From positions 62,001 through 126,000 of the forward strand of contig JAIXOM010000041.1 of NCBI GenBank assembly GCA_027486755.1: a stretch of DNA of 64,000 nt, written 5' to 3'. The notes under the pieces were generated by a model. It made no database searches. It was given only the letters and a program-made list of their open reading frames with translations, and was not told the origin of the DNA. Each line of letters opens with the position of its first letter. Within the stretch, counting starts at the first letter, position 1. This document shows positions 18,845 to 27,897 of this stretch, piece after piece. The translations under genes and the position numbers were made by a program. This DNA is from Comamonadaceae bacterium. Its GTDB lineage: Bacteria; Pseudomonadota; Gammaproteobacteria; Burkholderiales; Burkholderiaceae_C.

Positions 18845-19375
18845 TTACTTTGCCTCTTCCTTGGCGGCCAGCTTGGGCGTCTCGGGCTTGCATTCGGCCA
18901 GCACTGCCACCTTTTGCCCGCCCAGGGCCAGCGCGTTTTGAGCCGCGCAGATGACCTGCTTGCGGCTACCCCAGTCGGCAGCGGCCAGGGCTTTTTTCAG
19001 GGATTCGACCGTGGCCTCGTCGGCTTGCCCAGAAGACAGCAGGCGCAGCACACCGACCCCCAGGTGACGCTCAGGGCTGAGGCTTTTTTCCTTGGCGTAA
19101 GACGCCTCCAGATCCTTGGCAGTGACCCCATTGCTCAGGGCGGCGCGTACCGCACCGAGCTGCTGAGACTGCAGGCGCAGTGGCTCGAGTTCCTTTTGCG
19201 CGGCTTGCAGGGCCTCGGTAACTTCTTCGAGCTTCTTCTCAGCGGCTTCGCCGCGCTCGGTCATGGTCTGAACCTTGGCGGTGTCTGAGCCCACCTTGCC
19301 GTGCAAATGCCAGGCATAGCCCGCGCCCACGGCAGCGGCGATGAAGAGGAAGAGTTCCAGAAAAAGGCGTTTCAT
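18845..19375 (-). CDS. membrane-anchored coiled-coil protein, paralog of the next gene's N-terminus
   Basis: A 176-aa protein: a single N-terminal membrane anchor (residues 4-22), a Glu/Ala/Leu coiled coil (about 35-75), then a conserved domain with ASYAKEKSLSPERHLGVGVLRLL and ADWGSRKQVICAAQNALALGGQKV. It has a Lys/Glu tail. The region from the anchor to the cysteine after QKV closely matches residues 1-163 of the upstream carbonic anhydrase-like protein, so the two arose by duplication. They are 14 bp apart and probably co-transcribed. Function unknown; likely periplasmic. Confidence 0.75.
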   Translation of the reverse strand: MKRLFLELFLFIAAAVGAGYAWHLHGKVGSDTAKVQTMTERGEAAEKKLEEVTEALQAAQKELEPLRLQSQQLGAVRAALSNGVTAKDLEASYAKEKSLSPERHLGVGVLRLLSSGQADEATVESLKKALAAADWGSRKQVICAAQNALALGGQKVAVLAECKPETPKLAAKEEAK

Positions 19376-19389
19376 GCTTCGGTCCCGGA

Positions 19390-20736
19390 TCAGTTGGTCG
19401 CAATCGGCCGGCCGTTTTGCGGCTGTACCGGCCGCGAGCTGATCTTGAAGGGGTACTGCATGATCTGATCGCGCGAAATATTGATCGGCTCCTTGATCAC
19501 GTAATAACGCATATTTTCAGAGCAGGGCGGCGTGGTGAGCGATCCTTCATAGGTCAAGAAGTTCAGCTCACGCGGCAGCAAATTGGCGGGGTTGAACACG
19601 ACGCCCTCAGGCTGCACTTGCGGACCTTCCTTGGCCGGTGCGTGGCTCCACAGTTGCTTGATGCCGGGATTCTCATTGCCCTCACGCAGCAGCACCACCA
19701 GCGTCACCTGCTTGCCCGCTTTGTCTCGGTGCAGCAAATGGATGCCCATGGGGAAGGACTTGCCATCGAGCTGCTCACCGCTGGGGCGCTGAAAGGTCAT
19801 GCTGATCAGGTCATAGGGCATGCTGTCGATGCGCATCTTGCTGCCGGGCGCCACATTGACCTGCCAGGTCTTACCGTCATTGACGATGGCCAGCGGACCC
19901 GGCCGGTAATCGTGGATCAACTCATATTTGACGCGCAGTAGTGGCCCCGCCAGGTTGATCGGTGATTGGTTGCGACCGCGACCGCACATGGCGTAACGCT
20001 CGCCCCAGTTGTCCGGCCCCAGGGGACCATCGTAGGCCCAAGGTGGCATGGCGTTTGGCGGATTGGCTTCTTTCTTCTTGGCAGCTGCCGCTTCCAGGCG
20101 ACGCTCGGCCGCAGTCTTGTCGTCCGCAGCCGGCTTATCGGAAGATGCATTCTGATCGCTGGCATCCTTGCCCTGGGCGTCGGACCCGGCAGCCACCTTG
20201 GCATCGGCAGCGCCCTGCTCTGGCTTGGCCCCAGCCTCCTGGTTTTGACAGCTCGAAAGCACCTCCACCTTTTGTCCAGCCGATGCCAGGGCATTTTGGG
20301 CTGCGCAGATCACCTGTTTGCGCGTACCCCAGTCGGCCGTATCGAGCGCTTTGCGGAAGGCATCGACCGCGGCCGGATCGGCGCCGTCCTTGCTGAGCAG
20401 GCGCATAACCCCCAGGCCGAGCTGACGCTCGGGGCTAAGCGGCCCCTTTTCCTTTTTGTAGGCCGCTTCCAGGTCACGCAGGGACTCGCCATTGGCAAAC
20501 GCCGATTTGTAGGCGCTCAGCTGCTGGGCCTGTTCCTGCAGGGGGGCCAACTCATCCTGCAACTCCTGCAGGGCTTTCTCGGACTCTGCCAACTTGGTAA
20601 TAGCGCCCGCCGTCTTGGGCGTCAGCTCGGCCACCTGGGCCGCCACCCCAGCGCCAGCCTGATAGCGCATCCAGCCAAAGGCAGCGGCAGCGCCCAGGGC
20701 GATGACGAGCAGGAGGTCGAACAGGGTGCGTTTCAT
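19390..20736 (-). CDS. membrane-anchored fusion: coiled-coil domain plus alpha-carbonic-anhydrase-like domain lacking zinc ligands
   Basis: 448 aa. Residues 1-163 match the downstream paralog (anchor at 5-25, coiled coil at 45-75, Cys144 and Cys163). Residues 165-228 are a low-complexity Asp/Ala/Lys linker. Residues 231-440 are alpha-CA-like: WAYDGPLGPDNWG, NQSPINL (256-262), GKSFPMGIHLLH and SLTTPPCSE (399-407). The two zinc histidines expected in the F-H-F-H strand are Thr314 and Gln316; the third (His332) remains. Classical CO2 hydration is therefore doubtful. It could be a binding or structural domain, like vertebrate CA-related proteins. It is probably periplasmic. Confidence 0.85.
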   Translation of the reverse strand: MKRTLFDLLLVIALGAAAAFGWMRYQAGAGVAAQVAELTPKTAGAITKLAESEKALQELQDELAPLQEQAQQLSAYKSAFANGESLRDLEAAYKKEKGPLSPERQLGLGVMRLLSKDGADPAAVDAFRKALDTADWGTRKQVICAAQNALASAGQKVEVLSSCQNQEAGAKPEQGAADAKVAAGSDAQGKDASDQNASSDKPAADDKTAAERRLEAAAAKKKEANPPNAMPPWAYDGPLGPDNWGERYAMCGRGRNQSPINLAGPLLRVKYELIHDYRPGPLAIVNDGKTWQVNVAPGSKMRIDSMPYDLISMTFQRPSGEQLDGKSFPMGIHLLHRDKAGKQVTLVVLLREGNENPGIKQLWSHAPAKEGPQVQPEGVVFNPANLLPRELNFLTYEGSLTTPPCSENMRYYVIKEPINISRDQIMQYPFKISSRPVQPQNGRPIATN

Positions 20737-20797
20737 GGATCAGGAAACCGGGGTTGGTCGTAGAAGGTCGGATCGGAGGAGTGAAACTTGAGGCCTA

Positions 20798-21652
20798 CTA
20801 GCGGCTGGCCCTAAAGCTGATACCGCTGCCCAAGGGGTCTGTGGCCATTAAATCGAGCTGCCAGGTCTTACCGGGATCGGTACTGGACCTGAGAATCGCC
20901 ACGCCGCTCAACTGACTCGTGCGCCGACTGCAAATTGTGGCGGGGGCAAACTTGAGCTCCACACTAAAGGCGGGCAGACCAGTCAGGCGGTTCAGGCGCG
21001 AGCTACCGTCAGACGACTGGGCACAGTCGGTGAAGGCAGAAAAACTCAGCTGCCCACTGCTTTGGATGGTCAGCGTAGCATTCAAAGCCGAATCAGTCGG
21101 GCCATCGCGCCAAGTGCCGGTCCATGTGCCCACCAAGGGGGTCAAGCCATCAAAACTCGCTGCAGGCTGCGCTGACAGTGTGCCGCTGTGCACTTCCTCG
21201 GCCAAGGCTGGCGTGGTCACGCGGTTGAGGCTCAGGCTTGCGGAATAGCCGCGGCTTGAGATGCCGGTGAGGCCGGCCTGACCGGTTCGCGTTGACCCGT
21301 TCTTGAAGGCCACGAGCGAAGAAATGGACCCGGTGGGAGGGCTTTGAGCCCAGCTCCCCGAATACAAAGCCACCTCGCCGCCGGCAGTCTGCTCCCAGCC
21401 GTACCACTTGTTGCCGGACGTGGAATCGGTGGTCAAAAGCGTCACCCAGGGATGCGAGGATCCGGTGCCCTGAACCGCCAGGCTGCCGGTGTAGATGCCC
21501 GCCTCAAGTGGGGAGTACACCGTGGCCGGCGTATTTGAGGGTGCAGGCCCTCCACCCCCGCCCCCACCCCCACCGCAAGCGGCCAGCAGGCAAGCCAGCG
21601 CCGCCGCAGGCAGGGCTTTGGAAAAACGAGGCGTCAACAAAAATGAAGTCAT
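20798..21652 (-). CDS. putative lipoprotein with polyglycine after the lipidated cysteine
   Basis: A 284-aa protein with a signal peptide ending in lipobox LAAC (Cys26), followed at once by nine glycines and a Pro/Ser linker. The remainder is beta-rich with repeats such as GIYTGSL, VGTWTGTWRDG and LTIQSSGQLSFSAF. These resemble short surface-lipoprotein beta domains; the overall fold is unrecognised. Two cysteines (in FTDCAQ and ATICSRR) could form a disulfide. It lies between the carbonic anhydrase-like gene and fliJ, all on the minus strand, with no sign of flagellar function. Confidence 0.75.
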   Translation of the reverse strand: MTSFLLTPRFSKALPAAALACLLAACGGGGGGGGGPAPSNTPATVYSPLEAGIYTGSLAVQGTGSSHPWVTLLTTDSTSGNKWYGWEQTAGGEVALYSGSWAQSPPTGSISSLVAFKNGSTRTGQAGLTGISSRGYSASLSLNRVTTPALAEEVHSGTLSAQPAASFDGLTPLVGTWTGTWRDGPTDSALNATLTIQSSGQLSFSAFTDCAQSSDGSSRLNRLTGLPAFSVELKFAPATICSRRTSQLSGVAILRSSTDPGKTWQLDLMATDPLGSGISFRASR

Positions 21653-21693
21653 GCTGAAATTTTAGGAGGCTGCAGGCACCGGGCCGGTGGCAT

Positions 21694-22140
21694 TCACACA
21701 CCGCCACTCAGGTTAAAGCGCATGGTGCCCATCTCGTCAAGCTGGCGCTGCTCGCGCAGCCGCGTGCTGGCCTTGACCTGCTGTGCGTCCTGATCGACCA
21801 GGGCCTGCATCTTCATGCGCTCGCGCTCGGCCGCCAGCAAGCGTGCTCGGGTCTGTGCGGTGATCTGCTCGACCTGGGCCTTGTCTCGCTCGACCCGGTC
21901 AATCAAGACCAGGATCTGATCGGCAAACTGGCGGCGGTTGAGCGTCTCCAGCATACCGGTGCTCACCTCGCCCGCCTGCGGCGGCCGCAGATAGTCTTGG
22001 TGCAGCTGTTGCAAGCGCTGGGCGCTGGCCTGCAGGCTGAGCATGCGCTCGCGCAGCTGCTGCAGTTCGGCCTGGATGCGGCCGACCTCCTCCTGCGCCT
22101 TGTTGAGCAGCACACCCCAGCAGCTACGGACTTGATTCAT
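21694..22140 (-). CDS. fliJ: flagellar export chaperone FliJ
   Basis: A 148-aa, almost wholly helical coiled-coil protein (EEVGRIQAELQQLRERMLSLQ, then DRVERDKAQVEQITAQTRARLLAAERER). FliJ couples the FliI ATPase ring to FlhA in the export gate. Identification rests on length, heptad pattern and position as last gene of the fliE-F-G-H-I-J cluster. It starts 39 bp after the fliI stop. Confidence 0.88.
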   Translation of the reverse strand: MNQVRSCWGVLLNKAQEEVGRIQAELQQLRERMLSLQASAQRLQQLHQDYLRPPQAGEVSTGMLETLNRRQFADQILVLIDRVERDKAQVEQITAQTRARLLAAERERMKMQALVDQDAQQVKASTRLREQRQLDEMGTMRFNLSGGV

Positions 22141-22178
22141 GAATGGCTTTCCTTGGGTTCAATCGAATTTATCGGGCC

Positions 22179-23504
22179 TCAATGGCCCATCAACAATCGG
22201 TGCAGACCTTCGCGGGTCGCGCCTTCGTTTTCGCCCAGGTGCATGTCCTGGCGCAAAAAGTTTTCCATGGCCGGCCGCAGCTGTATGGCTTCGTCCAATT
22301 CGGGGTTGCTGCCCGCCTCATAAGCGCCCACCTGAATCAGGTCCAGGTTTTGTTGGTACAGAGACCACAGGCGCCGAAAGCGGTTGGCCGTCTTGAGCTG
22401 GTCGGGCGCCAGCAGAGACTGCATCAGGCGCGAGATCGAGCCATTGAGGTCTATGGCCGGGTAGTGGGCCGCATCGGCCAGCTTGCGCGAGAGCATGACC
22501 TGTCCGTCCAGCGATGCACGGGCGATGTCCACAATCGGGTCCTGCGCATCGTCACCCTCGGCCAGCACCGTGTAAATCGCGGTGATCGAGCCATGACCGT
22601 GCCGCCCGGGGCCGGCACGCTCGATCAAATTGGGCAGCAGCGCAAACACAGAGGGCGGATAGCCCTTGGCGGTCGGCGGCTCGCCGATGGCCAGGCCCAC
22701 CTCGCGCTGCGCATGCGCTACCCGGGTCAGGCTGTCGACCAGCATCAATACATCTTTGCCCTGATCGCGAAAATATTCGGCGATCAGGTGCGTCATCTGA
22801 GCCGCTTTCAGGCGCAGTACCGGCGAAACGTTGGCCGGCGATGCCACCACCACCGCCTTGGCCAGACCCTCCGGGCCCAGGGTTTCCTGGATGAAGGCTT
22901 GGACCTCCCGGCCGCGCTCACCGATCAGGCCGATAACCACCACATCGGCCTCGGTAAATCGGGTCAGCATGCCCAGCAAAACGCTCTTGCCTACTCCGGA
23001 GCCGGCCACCAGGCCTATGCGCTGCCCCCGGCCCAGGGTCAGCAGGCCGTTGATGGCTTTGACGCCGACGTCCAGCACCTTGTTGATCGGGCCACGCTCC
23101 ATGGGGTTGACCGGCAAGCCATGCATGGACAGACGGGTATCGCACTTGGGCGCAGGCAGGCCGTCGAGCGGCTCGCCTCGGCCGTCGATCACCCGGCCCA
23201 GCAAGGCATGGCCCAGGCAAACCTGGCCGGCGCCGGGCATGATGCGCACCGATGCGCCCGGGCCTATGCCCACAGGATCGGTAAAGGGCATCAAGAAAAG
23301 CGTCTTGTCCTGAAAGCCGACCACCTCGGCCTCAATGCGTTGGCCATCACGGCCCATCACCTCGCAGCAGGTGCCGATCGGCGCCATGATGCCGCGCGCC
23401 TCCAGCCGCAGGCCAACCAGCCGCACCAGGGTGCCGCAACGCTCAGGCCTGGGCGCACGAATGGTGGCCAGGCTGCGTTCGACGTCTTCGGCAAAATCGA
23501 TCAT
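22179..23504 (-). CDS. fliI: flagellum-specific ATPase FliI
   Basis: A 441-aa F1-beta-like ATPase of the type III flagellar export apparatus. Walker A is GLVAGSGVGKSVL, Walker B is VLMLVDSLTRVAHAQRE, and the FliI/YscN block PPSVFALLPNLIERAG and GSITAIYTVLAEGDD are present. The N-terminal beta domain includes LVRLVGLRLEARGIMAP. It is slightly short against typical 450-480-aa homologs. It is separated from fliH by about 380 bp of REP repeats, unusual inside this operon. Confidence 0.96.
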   Translation of the reverse strand: MIDFAEDVERSLATIRAPRPERCGTLVRLVGLRLEARGIMAPIGTCCEVMGRDGQRIEAEVVGFQDKTLFLMPFTDPVGIGPGASVRIMPGAGQVCLGHALLGRVIDGRGEPLDGLPAPKCDTRLSMHGLPVNPMERGPINKVLDVGVKAINGLLTLGRGQRIGLVAGSGVGKSVLLGMLTRFTEADVVVIGLIGERGREVQAFIQETLGPEGLAKAVVVASPANVSPVLRLKAAQMTHLIAEYFRDQGKDVLMLVDSLTRVAHAQREVGLAIGEPPTAKGYPPSVFALLPNLIERAGPGRHGHGSITAIYTVLAEGDDAQDPIVDIARASLDGQVMLSRKLADAAHYPAIDLNGSISRLMQSLLAPDQLKTANRFRRLWSLYQQNLDLIQVGAYEAGSNPELDEAIQLRPAMENFLRQDMHLGENEGATREGLHRLLMGH

Positions 23505-23548
23505 GGTGTTATGGGTGGGTGAGGGAAACAGCCGGTTTTAATGAGGCG

Positions 23549-23853
23549 TGTGGGAGCCGCGCCGGGGTAAGGCATGTGGGAGCCGCGCCCTCGCGGCGAT
23601 GCGGCCACTGATCGGGCGCTGCTTCGCGGCGATGCGGCCTCTGATCGAGCGCTGCTTCGCGCCGAGGCGGCGCTCCCACAGGACAGTGAAAGCTGCGCCC
23701 AGATGAGGCATGTGGGAGCCTTGCCGGGATGAGGGGTGTGGGAGCCGCGCCCTCGCGGCGATGCGGCCTCTGATCGGGCGCTGCTTCGCGCCGAGGCGGC
23801 GCTCCCACAATCGGCGCTCCCACAATCGGCGCTCCCACATGAGGAGCTCCCAC
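23549..23853. repeat. REP-like palindromic cluster B inside the fli operon
   Basis: At least five copies of the GTGGGAGC / GCTCCCAC palindrome family lie in the fliH-fliI gap, including GTGGGAGCCGCGCCCTCGC, GGCGATGCGGCC-TGATCGGGCGCTGCTTCGCG and a triplet of short CGGCGCTCCCACA units at 23812-23840. All six frames look open because of the GC composition, but the translations are low-complexity Arg/Ala/Gly and not credible proteins. Confidence 0.9.
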
Positions 23854-23886
23854 AACTGAGGCCTTCACAAGTCAGGCTTGCACAGC

Positions 23887-24951
23887 TCATGGGGTCGAAT
23901 CCGGGTCTGGCTCGTGCAGCTCGGGGCTGGGCAAAGCCGATTCAGGATCGACCGTGTCGACGGTGGACGCCTGCGCATCAATCACCGGGCCAAAGCGGCT
24001 GCTGCGGGGCGTTGGGGCCATGCGGGGCTGGGCATCGAGCACCTGGGTCACCTCGGCGCGCCGCGCGGCGACACGATCGCTGCGCATGGCCGACTGATCA
24101 CTGGCCCGCGCAGGAGAAACCAAGAGCTGACGCGCCAGCGCATCGAGCCTGTGTTCAATCAAATCAGACACCACCGCGTCATTCGCGCTGGCCCTGACGC
24201 TGCCTGGTATGAGTGCAGCGTTGGCCTGCAATATCCAGGCTGGGGCTGACTTGGCCGAATCGCTGGCGTCGGCGCCTTCGGGGTGCAAAGACTTCATCAA
24301 GGCCTGCATGGCTGCGAGGTCATCCGGATGAAGCTCTACCACCACCTGAGAGCCGCGCTGGGCGTCGAGCTCTTCTACGCAGCGCCGCACTAGCCTTTCG
24401 ATGGCCTGGGGCGACACCGACAATTCGCCAATCACCAGTTGCTCAGCCAAATGCAGGGCCAGCCGCTTCAGGGGCTCGTACATGCGCTCGCCAGACTGGG
24501 TCAATTCCAGTACCCCGCGCTCCAGCGATTCGATCCTGGCGACCGCCTCCTGCTGCCGCCGGCCGGCTTCGTTGCGGGCCTGATCCAGCGCCTCGCGCAA
24601 GCCGTGCTGCTTGCCCTGTTCATAGGCTTCGAGCCGGGCCTGCTCCAGGTCCTCCTGGCTGAACAGTCCGCTGGCTTGGGCAGGCGCATCGACCGGGGCC
24701 GGCAGCGCCAGGGCTGCTTCGGCCAACAAGGCGTCGTCGGCGGCCGCAGGCGCCACCGGCTCTTCTTGCGTCTCAGGCGGTATCAAAGAGGGCACCGAAA
24801 ACCGGGCCACCTTGCCTGAGCGCCAAGCCTGGGGCTGGAACGCCGTGCCAGCACTGCCGCCACGCTGAAAGTCAGCGGACTGCCAGACCCGAGCGGTACG
24901 CTCAGGCGTGCGGTCCTTGCGCAGTACATCAGACAAAATCGGCGCCCCCAC
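23887..24951 (-). CDS. fliH: flagellar assembly protein FliH
   Basis: A 354-aa peripheral stator of the export ATPase; it regulates FliI. The core has the helical GxxxG-like region EQARLEAYEQGKQHGLREAL. The C-terminal V-ATPase-E-like domain holds HLAEQLVIGELSVSPQAIERLVRR and VVVELHPDDLAAMQALM. It is longer than usual FliH (about 230-260 aa), with a Pro/Ala-rich N-terminal 110 residues and a Ser/Asp-rich tail of about 100 residues. Its start overlaps the fliG 3' end by 23 bp. Confidence 0.88.
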   Translation of the reverse strand: MGAPILSDVLRKDRTPERTARVWQSADFQRGGSAGTAFQPQAWRSGKVARFSVPSLIPPETQEEPVAPAAADDALLAEAALALPAPVDAPAQASGLFSQEDLEQARLEAYEQGKQHGLREALDQARNEAGRRQQEAVARIESLERGVLELTQSGERMYEPLKRLALHLAEQLVIGELSVSPQAIERLVRRCVEELDAQRGSQVVVELHPDDLAAMQALMKSLHPEGADASDSAKSAPAWILQANAALIPGSVRASANDAVVSDLIEHRLDALARQLLVSPARASDQSAMRSDRVAARRAEVTQVLDAQPRMAPTPRSSRFGPVIDAQASTVDTVDPESALPSPELHEPDPDSTP

Positions 24952-25981
24952 CGAGCATCAACTCGCCCGCATCGGCCAGCTTGCGTGCAGTACGCATGAT
25001 CTTCTTTTGCGCCTCTTCCACATCGGTGATGCGCATCGGACCCTTGGCTTCCATATCGTCCTTGAACATGCTGCGTGCACGCTCGGACATATTTCCGAAG
25101 AATTTGTCCTTCACCGCCTCGGTCGCTCCCTTGAGCGCGATCATCAGTTGGTCGGTATCGACGTTGCGCATCAACACCTGTATGCCACGGTTGTCCATGG
25201 TGGTCAGGTTCTCGAAGGTGAACATATTGTCCTGAATGCGCAGCGTCAGGTCGGCATCCAGCTTGTTCAGGCCCAGCATGACCGAAGCCTCCAGCTCCGT
25301 CTTGGTCAGGTTCATGATGCGCGCCGCAGCCTTGACACCGCCAAAACTCGAGGACTTGCTCGACGAGTTGTTGGAGAACTGTTTCTTCATGATGGATTCA
25401 AGCTCGGTCATCGCAGACGGCTGCACTGTCTCCAGGCTGGCCACCCGCTGCATGATCTCAGGCCTGGATTCGTCAGGCAGGTAGGTCAGCACATCGGCCG
25501 CCACCTGGTGCTCGAGCACCGACAAGATGATGGCAATGACCTGCGGATGTTCGCCAAAAATCATCTCAGCGATCGAGCGGGCGTCCATCCACGACAAGAT
25601 GTCCAGCCCCTTGGTGCTCTGGCCGGGCATGATGCGGTTGAGCACCGATGCGGCCTTGTCGTCGCCGAGGGCGCGCTTGAGCACTTTTTCCACATAGTCG
25701 GTGGTTCCCAAGCCCAGATTCGTCTGCTTCTTAATGGTCAACACAAACTCGTCAAGCACCGCGTTAACAGCCTCTTGAGAAAGGTCGGCCACCGAGACCA
25801 TGGCCGCGCCCAGCGCCTGGACTTCCTTGGGATTGAGGTAGCGAATGATCTCGGCGGCCTGCTGCTCACCGAGCAGCAGCATCAGCACTGCGGCGCGCTG
25901 GGTGCCACTGAGTTCAGCCATCTCCTTGTCCAGGGCCAGTTGCAGCTCCTGGGCCTTGGCGTCTTTGACTTCCTCTGCCAT
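24929..25981 (-). CDS. fliG: flagellar motor switch protein FliG
   Basis: A 350-aa C-ring protein that interacts with FliF, FliM and the stator. Visible are LSGTQRAAVLMLLLGEQQAAEIIRYL (N domain), GEHPQVIAIILSVLEHQVAADVL (middle domain with the EHPQ motif), and FENLTTMDNRGIQVLMRNVDTDQLMIALKG with the charged torque helix. It has an 18-residue N-terminal extension (MAEEVKDAKAQELQLAL) and ends GGGADFV. It lies between fliF and fliH. Confidence 0.97.
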   Translation of the reverse strand: MAEEVKDAKAQELQLALDKEMAELSGTQRAAVLMLLLGEQQAAEIIRYLNPKEVQALGAAMVSVADLSQEAVNAVLDEFVLTIKKQTNLGLGTTDYVEKVLKRALGDDKAASVLNRIMPGQSTKGLDILSWMDARSIAEMIFGEHPQVIAIILSVLEHQVAADVLTYLPDESRPEIMQRVASLETVQPSAMTELESIMKKQFSNNSSSKSSSFGGVKAAARIMNLTKTELEASVMLGLNKLDADLTLRIQDNMFTFENLTTMDNRGIQVLMRNVDTDQLMIALKGATEAVKDKFFGNMSERARSMFKDDMEAKGPMRITDVEEAQKKIMRTARKLADAGELMLGGGADFV

Positions 25982-26005
25982 GATGATCTCCGTATTTGGC
26001 GGCCT

Positions 26006-27856
26006 TTAGCCGGCCTTGATCATGTTCTTGAGCACGCTCGCCACCCGCGCCGAATCTTCGGCCACGATCATGCGAACCAGCGCCACCTTGTCGTCATAAG
26101 AATTGGCAGTGTCCAACATTTCCATCGAGATGGTCGACTTCTTGGGTTTGAGCTTGGCCTTGAGCTGCTCCAGGGTCTCGCCCTCGCCCAGCTGGATGGC
26201 GTTGATTTCATCCGGCGTCAGCTCGCCGTCGGCCATCGGCTTGGCCAGGGCCAGGGCGGCGGCCTCTTGCGCCTCTTTCTCGCCGTTGATGGAGTGCATG
26301 ACCGCCGGACGAACAATCAGCAGCAGGAAAGCCACGAAGGCCAGACCGAGCAAGCCGCTCTTGAGGTTGCTCATGACGCTCTCGTCCTTGTACCAGGGGA
26401 TGCTGTAATCGGGCTGCACCTCGGGCTCGAACTTGGCTGCCATCACCGTGACCACATCACCCCTGGCCTCGTTGTAGCCGACCACGCTGCGCACCAGATT
26501 TTGCATGCGCTCCAGCTCCTCGGGCTTGTAGGGGTTAGGCTGAGGTTCGGGCGACTCGCCCTTGTCGTTCTTGGGGCCCACCGTCGGCGCCCGCTCATTG
26601 ATGATGACAGCCACCGTCAGGCGCTCGACGGTGCCGGTGGCACTGCGCACATGGCGCACCGAGCGGTCGAGCTCGTAATTGCGGCTCTGGCGCTGCGAGG
26701 TCACATTGCGCTCCTGGCCAGCAGCCGGGACACTGGCCGAACTGTTGGTCGATGTGGTGGGCGCGGCAGGCGGCGTGTTGGACAAGGCGCCGGGTACGCC
26801 CATCGCGTCCTTGGATGCGTTTCGTTCCTCAGCCAGTACCTCAGAGCGTGTCTTGGGGCCTTTGTCGCGGTTGTCAAAGGCTTCGGTCGTGGTCTCTGAC
26901 TGGCTGAAGTCGAGCGACAGATTCACCTGCGAGCGCACATTGGCTTCACCGGCCATGGGAGCGAGCAGATCATTGACCCGCTGCCTGAGCAATTCTTCCA
27001 TCTTGCTTTTGTGATCGGCCTGGGCCGAGGTCAGGCCCAGGGGCTTGAGGTCGGCCGATTCGGTGATGAGTTTCCCTTGGTTGTCGACCACCGCCACATG
27101 CTCGGGCGTGAGCAGCGGCACACTGGAGGCCACCAGGTTCACAATGGCCTGCACTTGCTGCGGCGTCATGACCCGACCTGGATGCGGCGTGACCACCACC
27201 GAGGCCTTGGGCGGCGTGCGGTCGCGCACAAAGGCCGATTGCTTGGGCATGGCCAAATGCACGCGGGCGGTATGCACCGCCTGAATGGCCATGATGCTGC
27301 GCGCCAGCTCTTGCTCCATCGCGGCCACATAGCGCACCTGCTCCATGAACTGGCTGGTGGTCATGGCCGACTGATCCTTGAGCGATTCCAGTCCGGTCGG
27401 TGCCGACTTCGGGATGCCCTTGGACGCCAGGAGAATACGGGCCTCGTGATAGCGCTGACTGGGCACCGTCACCTGGCCGGTGGCAGGGTCGAGCACCGGC
27501 TTGAAGTCAGTGCCCTTGAGGGCTTCCATCGCGGCCTGGGTGTCGGACTCGCTCATGCCGGCGCTGATGGAACGGTAAGTCGGCGCGTTGATGGCCATAT
27601 ACATGGCCACAAACAGCATGACGATGACCGCGACGATCAGGAAGGGCAAAGCCTTCTTAACCGCAGGCTGATCGACCACCTGGCGCAGCGGGCCAAAAGG
27701 ACCATCCGGGGCGAAAAGTCGCCCGGCCAAGCCGGGCCGGGCGGCAGAAACGTCAGCGGCGGGCGCATTCGGCCCGGTGGTGGTCAGGGCGCCGCCTGTG
27801 GCTGCGGGCGCGGCCATGCCGGGCATGGGGGCTGTAGCGGTTGCAGAAGTGGCCAT
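26006..27856 (-). CDS. fliF: flagellar MS-ring protein FliF
   Basis: A 616-aa basal-body ring protein with two membrane spans (about residues 70-90 and 500-520). The ring-building motifs are YRSISAGMSESDTQAAMEAL, ARILLASKGIPKS, EQELARSIMAIQAVHTARVHLAMP and VVTPHPGRVMTPQQVQAIVNLVASS. An Ala/Pro-rich N-terminal extension of about 55 residues precedes the first span. The C-terminal cytoplasmic end binds FliG, whose gene follows after 24 bp. Confidence 0.97.
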   Translation of the reverse strand: MATSATATAPMPGMAAPAATGGALTTTGPNAPAADVSAARPGLAGRLFAPDGPFGPLRQVVDQPAVKKALPFLIVAVIVMLFVAMYMAINAPTYRSISAGMSESDTQAAMEALKGTDFKPVLDPATGQVTVPSQRYHEARILLASKGIPKSAPTGLESLKDQSAMTTSQFMEQVRYVAAMEQELARSIMAIQAVHTARVHLAMPKQSAFVRDRTPPKASVVVTPHPGRVMTPQQVQAIVNLVASSVPLLTPEHVAVVDNQGKLITESADLKPLGLTSAQADHKSKMEELLRQRVNDLLAPMAGEANVRSQVNLSLDFSQSETTTEAFDNRDKGPKTRSEVLAEERNASKDAMGVPGALSNTPPAAPTTSTNSSASVPAAGQERNVTSQRQSRNYELDRSVRHVRSATGTVERLTVAVIINERAPTVGPKNDKGESPEPQPNPYKPEELERMQNLVRSVVGYNEARGDVVTVMAAKFEPEVQPDYSIPWYKDESVMSNLKSGLLGLAFVAFLLLIVRPAVMHSINGEKEAQEAAALALAKPMADGELTPDEINAIQLGEGETLEQLKAKLKPKKSTISMEMLDTANSYDDKVALVRMIVAEDSARVASVLKNMIKAG

Positions 27857-27897
27857 GGTCAGTGATCTTTTCAGCGTGTGTCAGTGGCAAGCAGCGC

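Noticed and set aside
22143-23522. 459-aa plus-strand frame
   Set aside because: Shadow of fliI, which has Walker motifs on the minus strand.
23509-23890. several 100-130-aa frames between fliI and fliH
   Set aside because: They translate REP palindromes in different frames; repetitive Arg/Ala/Ser products.
24908-26899. 663-aa plus-strand frame
   Set aside because: Shadow of fliG and fliF; His/Leu/Gly-rich with no recognisable domain.
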